Shown here: one piece after another, positions 58,201-64,000 of the stretch | How positions within the stretch are numbered: position 1 is the stretch's first letter | How the letters are laid out: every line of letters begins with the position of its first letter | NCBI GenBank assembly: GCA_933207985.1 | Contig: OW240913.1 | Coordinates: 356,904,866-356,968,865 of the forward strand | Direction of reading: 5' to 3' | From: Pelobates cultripes | Lineage: Eukaryota > Chordata > Amphibia > Anura > Pelobatidae | Length of the DNA stretch: 64,000 nt | Made by a program: the position numbers and the translations under genes | The notes under the pieces: model-generated | Seen by the model: the letters and a program-made list of their open reading frames with translations, nothing else | Told to the model about the DNA's origin: nothing | The model's database searches: none

Positions 58201-59023
58201 CAAAAGTAAAGTTTGCCGCCCCCCATGTGACATGACAATGCCCCAACCATATGATTTGCCATGTTAACTAACACCAGTGCTGCAGTGCCGCCGTGTTTAC
58301 ATTAAAAGGCCTGCAGGGACAGGCTATAGACACCAGAACCACTATATTAAGCTGAAGTGGTTCTGGGGACTATAGTGTTTCTTTAATGTGAGGTAAATTA
58401 GAGCTTAGTGCCACGAATAATATACTAGATTGCCTACTTACAACCAGATGAGGATGATGATGGGCTCTAGCTGCAGTCTAGCTCCACTGGTCTGGTGCAG
58501 AACAGGCTCTCTGGAGGCGGTTTGTAACTGTGGTCACAAAAATCAATGTTCTGGGAGAACGGGAAGCAGCTCCATTTTTTGGGGTCCTTTACACAGCTCA
58601 AGGTCTGGGTCCCAGGGTCCACCTTCATGTTCCACCAATGAGTTTGTTCACAGGGGGTGGAGTGTGTAGGGGATGTCCTGATATGTGTGTAAGGAATGCA
58701 TTGTGTGAAATTGTGTTTGTATGTGTAAGGACTGCAAGGTGTGTTTCTGTGTATGTATGGGATGCATTGAATGTGTGTAAGGGGTGCATTGAGTGTGTGT
58801 AATGAATGCATTGTGTGTTTCTGTGTGTGTAAGGGATGCATTGTGTGTAACGGTTGCATTGCTTGTGTATGTGTGTCTGTGTGTTTTTCTGTGTGCATTG
58901 TGTGTATGTGATGAATGTCAATCTCTCCTCCCGCTCCAATTTCCTTCTCCTCCTCCCAATTTCTCTTTCTCACCCACCCCCCCTTTTCTCTTTCTCACCC
59001 CCCTTATTTCTCTTTCTCACCCC
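58165..59023. repeat. Second composite repeat running into the gap
   Basis: GGGCCGGTACAAGGATTTTT followed by GCCGCCCTAGGCAAAAG is a phrase I know from widespread short elements in vertebrates. CCAGAACCACTATATTAAGC near 58331 is another repeat end, with GAAGTGGTTCTGG forming a hairpin. TG-rich tandem units with AAGGGATGCATTGTGTG lie at 58680-58910. A 20-22-bp pyrimidine unit (TTTCTCTTTCTCACCCCC) repeats from about 58960 to the gap. Confidence 0.6.
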
Positions 59024-59123
59024 NNNNNNNNNNNNNNNNNNNNNNNNNNNNNNNNNNNNNNNNNNNNNNNNNNNNNNNNNNNNNNNNNNNNNNNNNNNNN
59101 NNNNNNNNNNNNNNNNNNNNNNN
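59024..59123. other. Assembly gap, 100 N
   Basis: Exactly 100 N, the usual placeholder for unknown length. It is preceded by a pyrimidine tandem repeat and followed by a partial U2-like copy, so collapsed repeats probably caused it. Confidence 0.98.
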
Positions 59124-59153
59124 TTAAACTGATCAGAACAATACTAAACACAC
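59124..59153 (-). ncRNA. U2-like fragment, copy 1, cut by the gap
   Basis: Thirty bases identical to 59414-59443. On the minus strand they read GTGTTTAGTATTGTTCTGAT then CAGTTTAA, close to the U2 snRNA segment around the branch-point-pairing region. The rest would lie inside the gap. Confidence 0.5.
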
Positions 59154-59297
59154 CACTCCTTTTTTGGTGAGGCTTTACAGGACAGAGTGCTTCTCCACGG
59201 GACATGTTAACTCACGGGCAGCTGGCTCATCAAGGAACCACAGCAGCTTTCTATGTACAGGTAAGACACGTGCAGCCGGTAAGGGTTCAGGCTCTTC

Positions 59298-59829
<532 letters not shown>

Positions 59830-60035
59830 TCTATTTCAGGCTGAAAAAACGACTAAGTCCCATCGCGAATGGGACAGTCTCTGCAGCTGAAATAAGGCTG
59901 AAAAAAACGGCTGAAAAAAAGACTAAGTCCCATCGCCGAATGGGACTTAGTCTCTGCAGCTGAAATAAGGCTGAAAAAAACGGCTGAAAAAACAACTAAG
60001 TCCCATCGCCGAATGGGACTTAGTCTCTGCAGCTG
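59830..60035 (+). repeat. Three tandem units with a perfect hairpin
   Basis: Units of about 68 bp: GGCTGAAAAAAACGG, then ACTAAGTCCCAT, CGCCGA, ATGGGACTTAGT, then CTCTGCAGCTGAAATAAG. The second and third units keep the perfect hairpin; the first lost part of one arm. Confidence 0.85.
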
Positions 60036-60682
60036 TAAAACCAGTAGGGGAGAAGGTAGAGCTCAGCGGTGTTCGCGGAAATGTGTAGCCGATTTTAGTT
60101 CCATGAATTTGGCTACACATACCGCTGACCTCGTCGAATGATCAAAGATGGCCGCCGCCACGTGTTCGGCAAACGAACAAAGACCTCCCAGCATTGTCAA
60201 TTAAGCTGCGGTTAACCGCAGCTTCTGGGAGGTAAATTGCCTGCACACTTCCACTTCTGGGTGGTCTGCCTGTGTGGTACTTGGTTCAGTAAGCCCCATT
60301 TACTGAACCAAGTGGGAATTAGCCAGGCAGGCACAAAGGGTTTGCAGCAGGTCTGGGGACACAGGGGACACCGTCTTAAAGGGGCAGTGTCCCCAACAAG
60401 TCTGGGGACACAGCCTTAAAGGGGCAGTGTCCCAATCTCCTGATGTCCCAAAAAAGGTGTTTAAAGGGCCAGCACCAGTCACATAAAGAGTCCATAAGCC
60501 CCAATATGCCCACATACAGTCTTAAAGGGCCATACACACCAAATAAAAGTGCATACATTTTCACAATCTCCCAGGGGCCATAGTCATGCGGGAGGAGGCT
60601 GGCAAATAGGCTTCTCCACAGCCCAGGGAAGCAGGGCAATTTGCCATTTAAAGGGCCCGTTACAAATAGCAGTTTGTAACAA
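60036..60682. repeat. Hairpin-rich segment
   Basis: AAGCTGCGGTT/AACCGCAGCTT is a perfect 22-bp palindrome at 60203-60224, nested inside ACCTCCCAG...CTGGGAGGT (60184-60192 and 60225-60233). ACTTGGTTCAGTA and TACTGAACCAAGT pair at about 60279-60312. CTTAAAGGGGCAGTGTCCC repeats near 60373 and 60414. Frames here are by-products. Confidence 0.75.
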
Positions 60683-61015
60683 GGTGTCAATCCATATCTG
60701 CCAAGTGACCCGATGTAGGGGAACAGTCCCTATTCTGCTCTGTGTCAGTGTGTATCATGATCTCTGAGGACAGGTGTCAATCCATATCTGCCAAGTGACC
60801 CGATGTAGGGGGAACAGTCCCTATTCTGCTCTGTGTCAGTGTGTATCAGGGATCCTTAGGACAGGTGTCAATCCATATCTGCCAAGTGACCCTATGTAGG
60901 GGGACCAGTCTCTATTCTGCTCTGTGTCCGTGTGCATCAGGGGCTCTGAGGACAGGTGTCAATCCATATGTCAAGGTGTCAATATGTCATATGTCAGGTG
61001 TCAATCCATATTCAT
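60683..61015 (+). repeat. Three 90-bp tandem units plus partial copies
   Basis: Units start GGTGTCAATCCATATCTGCC at 60683, 60773 and 60864, with CTGCTCTGTGTCAGTGTG inside. A degenerate run of GGTGTCAAT words follows from 60955. Confidence 0.9.
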
Positions 61016-61141
61016 TGTGATTTAGGAATGTTAGGTGATTTCTGCCCTTTATGGATTAAAACCAGACTCTGTATCAACTGTGTAATTTTCCATGGGAGTT
61101 TTGCCATGGATCCCCCTCCGGCATGCCACAGTCCAGGTGTT

Positions 61142-61321
61142 AGTCCCCTTGAAACAACTTTTCCATCACTATTGTGGCCAGAAAGAGTCCCTGTGTGTTT
61201 TAAAATTCGCCTGCCCATTGAAGTCAATGGCGGTTCGGGCGGTTCGCCGGTTCGCGAACATTTGCGGAAGTTCGCGTTCGCCGTTCGCGAACCGAAAATT
61301 TCGGGTTCGCGACATCACTAT
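61142..61321. mobile_element. Right end shared with the 37.7-kb hAT-like element
   Basis: CACTATTGTGGCCAGAAAGA through TTCGCGAACCGAAAATTT to GCGACATCACTA matches 38695-38841 almost base for base. A matching TAGTGATGTC start is not found between the gap and this point, so the left end is missing, in the gap, or diverged. An open frame here is by-product. Confidence 0.8.
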
Positions 61322-61416
61322 TAATAAATAGCATACCAAATATATTCCAACACAGATTATTTAATAAAGATTTTTAAAGTAAAATCTGTGTAATCTCAAA
61401 TATGTTCCACTATACA

Positions 61417-62285
61417 ATAAAATAAATAAATAAATAAATAAAAATAAGCAGTGGGATAAAAGTGGTTTTCAAAGTATATGTTCCAATCACCCTGTGTGAA
61501 GCCACTCACTATAAACACACAAACGTAAGTGGAAAATAGAATAATTAAAAATGGGTGAGAGCACACTTAGAAAAATGAATATACACGCCGGAGTCTTGGA
61601 GTGCTGAGGAAAATGGCGTAGAATGAAGATGTGGCATTAGGAGGCCGGGACACTTTGACCGAGGACTCAATGACACCTTGACATCACATGCTGGAAGGCG
61701 TTTAAAGGAATACCGGATGTGACATACCCGGAATAGGAGAGGAAAAAAACGTGAAAATCAGAGTTTTGAATGTTGGATTCTATCTATTTAACCCCTTAAA
61801 GACATATGACACGTGTGTCATGTCATGATTCGCTTTTATTCCAGAAGCTTGGTCCTTAAGGATATAAAGGGACAATATATTAAGGTACATTATGCGCTTT
61901 TAAGAAGACATCAGGTCAGTATTTAACTGTACCATTTTTACTGCTTTTACATACTGGATTTCATTTACCTTTGAGCAAATAAAAAGTCTTTTTTTTTTTT
62001 GCTTATTAAATAGTTTTAAAAGGGACTTTTGCACAATTGCCACAAGTCTAAGACTTGGGGGGCAACATATCCATTGGAGTGTTTGTATTGAAAGCCCTAA
62101 GTCTGAAGTCTGAATCTGCTGAAAGAGGCTCAGCGCCATATGAGCTGAATGTGAGAAAAATATTCACACATTATTTATACTTAAAATACTACACTACAGT
62201 CTGTTTATACTCCAGGTTGAAAGTTGTATGAAGAATTTGTTAATATTGTTTTAAGTGTGCTCTCACCCATTTTTTTATTATTCTT
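61417..62285 (-). mobile_element. Retroelement-like insertion with 16-bp target duplication
   Basis: TATGTTCCACTATACA flanks both sides perfectly (61401-61416 and 62286-62301). The left edge is an (AAAT)n run (61417-61445) which, on the minus strand, would be a 3' tail. A 31-32-bp inverted repeat (arms 61539-61569 and 62253-62284, TAAGTGTGCTCTCACCCA) spans most of it. Long target duplication plus inverted terminal parts fits a Penelope-like or other target-primed element. No coding region is recognised; a piggyBac-type MITE is nested at 61792. Confidence 0.6.
61792..61863. mobile_element. piggyBac-type mini-MITE, decayed copy
   Basis: CCCCTTAAAGACATATGACA then GTCATGTCATGATTCGCTTT and CCAGAAGCTTGGTCCTTAAG match the copy at 32434-32505. 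TTAA is kept on the left (61788-61791) and mutated on the right. Confidence 0.75.
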
Positions 62286-62301
62286 ATGTTCCACTATACA
62301 T

Positions 62302-63440
62302 TAAAAATATATTCATAATTAATTTTTATCAGATTACAACCCAACATGATAAGAAATGTAAATTTGCCTGTAATTCACTTTGAGCACGCTATCCCTGATT
62401 ACATTTATGTGCACTGTACAACAACAGTCTTCAATATAAGAAGGAAATCGCAGCATACTGTAATTTAATAAACAGTTTAGTACTTAGCTGTGTTCAAATA
62501 TGGATTGAGAGTATCAGAGCCACTAATTTAAAAATTCCCATGACAAGAATTCACTGATCCTATTAAGTCCTACCAGCATTTTCCGAAAATAAAATCTGTA
62601 TTGATTTCTTTCAAGAAAGTTGTAGCAATGTAGAGAAGCTGAAAGTAATTATAAAATAATCAGTGTAGACAAGTGTTAGGGATAATACTTCAACTCTGAA
62701 CACAACTGGTTTCAGAAACTAATTTCTGAACACGTTTAAAGAAATGTGTAGTGATATATTCAATTATCTCAATAATATCAATGAGATCTTGGGAACAGTT
62801 CCATGTTTTTTATTATTGTGATATATAACATAGAAATGTAATATATATTGATTAAAAAAAACACTCCTATAACTTTATTTTTTTCCATTTTAAGAACTAT
62901 ACGCTGATAAAAAAAAAAAGGCACATAAAAGGGTATGTTTTTAGTTTAAGTAATATACTTTGATACTTTTTACTTTATATAATAAACATCGATAAAAAAC
63001 CCCCACATTGAACTATACGTTTTCATGCTATGATATACACTAATAAAACAAAAAAAAAATCAATAATATTTTTTCAATTGCATTAATTTTCTTTATTCAT
63101 GATGCAGTAACACATATATAGGCATTGGAGTGCATATATGGGGTAATATACAAATAAAGATCTCAGAAGAAGAACTCTAAATACAAGATATGAAAACTTG
63201 TTTCTTTTTTGCTTTTTAACTGAGGGGGCCCAACAATCTAATGGGAGACAGAAATCTCGCATGTTTTAAATAAATATTTTTATTCATAATATTAAAGGGT
63301 TCTTTTATGGAAAAAGTGTCCATAATATGTTGTCATTTGTCACTAGCACACATACATTTAAAAGGATTTTTTTTAAAATTTATTATATAAGAAATATATT
63401 CACGAGTAAATAATGTAAGAAATTAAAGTGAAGATGTAAG
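62302..63440. other. No gene seen; AT-rich
   Basis: Strongly AT-rich. Poly-A and poly-T runs near 62910, 63050 and 63370. No coding signal. Confidence 0.45.
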
Positions 63441-63790
63441 AAAGCATGCTTCTTGACCTTTCTGATGCATTTGACACTGTTGATCATATCCTCCTTCTCC
63501 AAACGCCTCAATCCCTCAGACTCCATGACATTGTCCTCTCCTGTTCATTCAGTGTCTCCTTTTCTAATGACACCTCCTCCCCTCATCCTGTCTCGGTTGG
63601 AGTCCCCCAAGGCTCTGATCCTGGTCTCCTTTTGTTTTCTCTTTATAATGCCTCTCTTGAAAAACTTATTAATTAATTTGGATTCCCCTGTCACCTGTAT
63701 GCCAATGACACCTCCCCCAATCTCTCCCTTGCTGTCCTTCAACGTGTAACCGAATGTCTTTCTCTCATCTCTGATTGGATGTGTCATTAA
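63441..63790 (+). pseudogene. L2-type reverse transcriptase fragment
   Basis: [13 protein letters not shown] near 63449-63490 is RT motif [21 protein letters not shown] near 63594-63650 is motif B; HLYANDTSPNLSLAVLQ near 63691-63740 is motif C with YADD changed to YAND. A stop lies between B and C (TAA near 63674) and about 20 residues are lost between A and B. Neither the N-terminal endonuclease nor the 3' tail follows. Confidence 0.85.
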
Positions 63791-64000
63791 GCTTCTTAGT
63801 TTTCCTCCTTATAATCCTGATCCTCTTCGTTCACTCTTCTTGCAGTATGATAGTACCTGCATCAGCCCATCCTTGCAAGTTATCTGTCTTTGTGTTAACT
63901 TTGATTATGTCCTCATCTTTGTGCCTTTATATCTTTTTTTATTTCTTTTTTAGGTCTTTTATTGCCTTTATAAAATTGTTTGAAATCTAACTTGCAATAT
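63791..64000. other. No further gene seen at the window end
   Basis: Pyrimidine-rich DNA after the L2 fragment; frame at 63775-63990 is Leu/Phe/Ser-rich with no family resemblance. Confidence 0.4.

Noticed and set aside
58467..58973. 168-codon His/Thr-rich minus frame
   Set aside because: It reads the TG-rich tandem units backwards.

Overview
The window looks like intergenic or intronic DNA from a vertebrate, most likely an anuran amphibian. It is AT-rich and carries no convincing complete host gene. Nearly every recognisable coding signal comes from a transposable element: Tc1-like transposons, L2-type and L1-type LINEs, a Penelope-like element, solo LTRs, and several small inverted-repeat elements. 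The mix of families and the look of the repeats suggest a frog or toad. That is inference from family content; I cannot name the species. One 100-base run of N (59024-59123) is an assembly gap.

Layout. 1-5.5 kb: a decayed Penelope-like element (reverse transcriptase plus GIY-YIG end) flanked by paired repeat units in opposite orientation. 7.0-7.45 kb: an internally deleted Tc1 relic. 8.6-11.05 kb: a composite repeat full of minisatellites. 13.1-13.6 kb: a Harbinger-type MITE with TTA target duplication. 19.4-20.1 kb: TTCGG-rich repeats around head-to-head telomere-like arrays. 22.57-24.46 kb: an end-to-end but mutated Tc1 element containing a 290-bp foreign insert. 25.4-32.9 kb: L2 relics, a hAT-like element, a hairpin-chain element, a 37-bp tandem array, a second Tc1 relic, a piggyBac-type MITE and an antisense L1 fragment. 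35.3-38.85 kb: a minisatellite, a reverse-strand Tc1 element, and a hAT-like element packed with perfect hairpins and G-rich tandem repeats. 40.3-44.7 kb: small MITEs and a deleted L1 copy with target duplications. 45.9-52.5 kb: a solo LTR nested in a ribozyme-like repeat, an L1 ORF2 relic, and a 1-kb solo LTR. 55-56.1 kb: an L1 ORF1 relic. 57.6-62.3 kb: composite repeats, the gap, a tandemly repeated U2-snRNA-like sequence, one C2H2 zinc-finger module, hairpin/tandem repeats, and an element with a 16-bp target duplication. 63.4-63.8 kb: another L2 fragment.

The genes do not work together as a pathway. All the enzymes seen are inactivated by stops, frameshifts, deletions or loss of catalytic aspartates. 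The most notable structural signals are: (1) hairpin-chain non-autonomous elements at about 27.6-28.3, 37.72-38.84 and 59.8-61.3 kb that share modules; (2) hammerhead-ribozyme-like motifs at up to four places in Penelope-type or unclassified repeats; (3) U2-like units at 290-bp spacing beside the gap; (4) the telomere-like inverted arrays. All assignments rest on reading the sequence; no database search was run.
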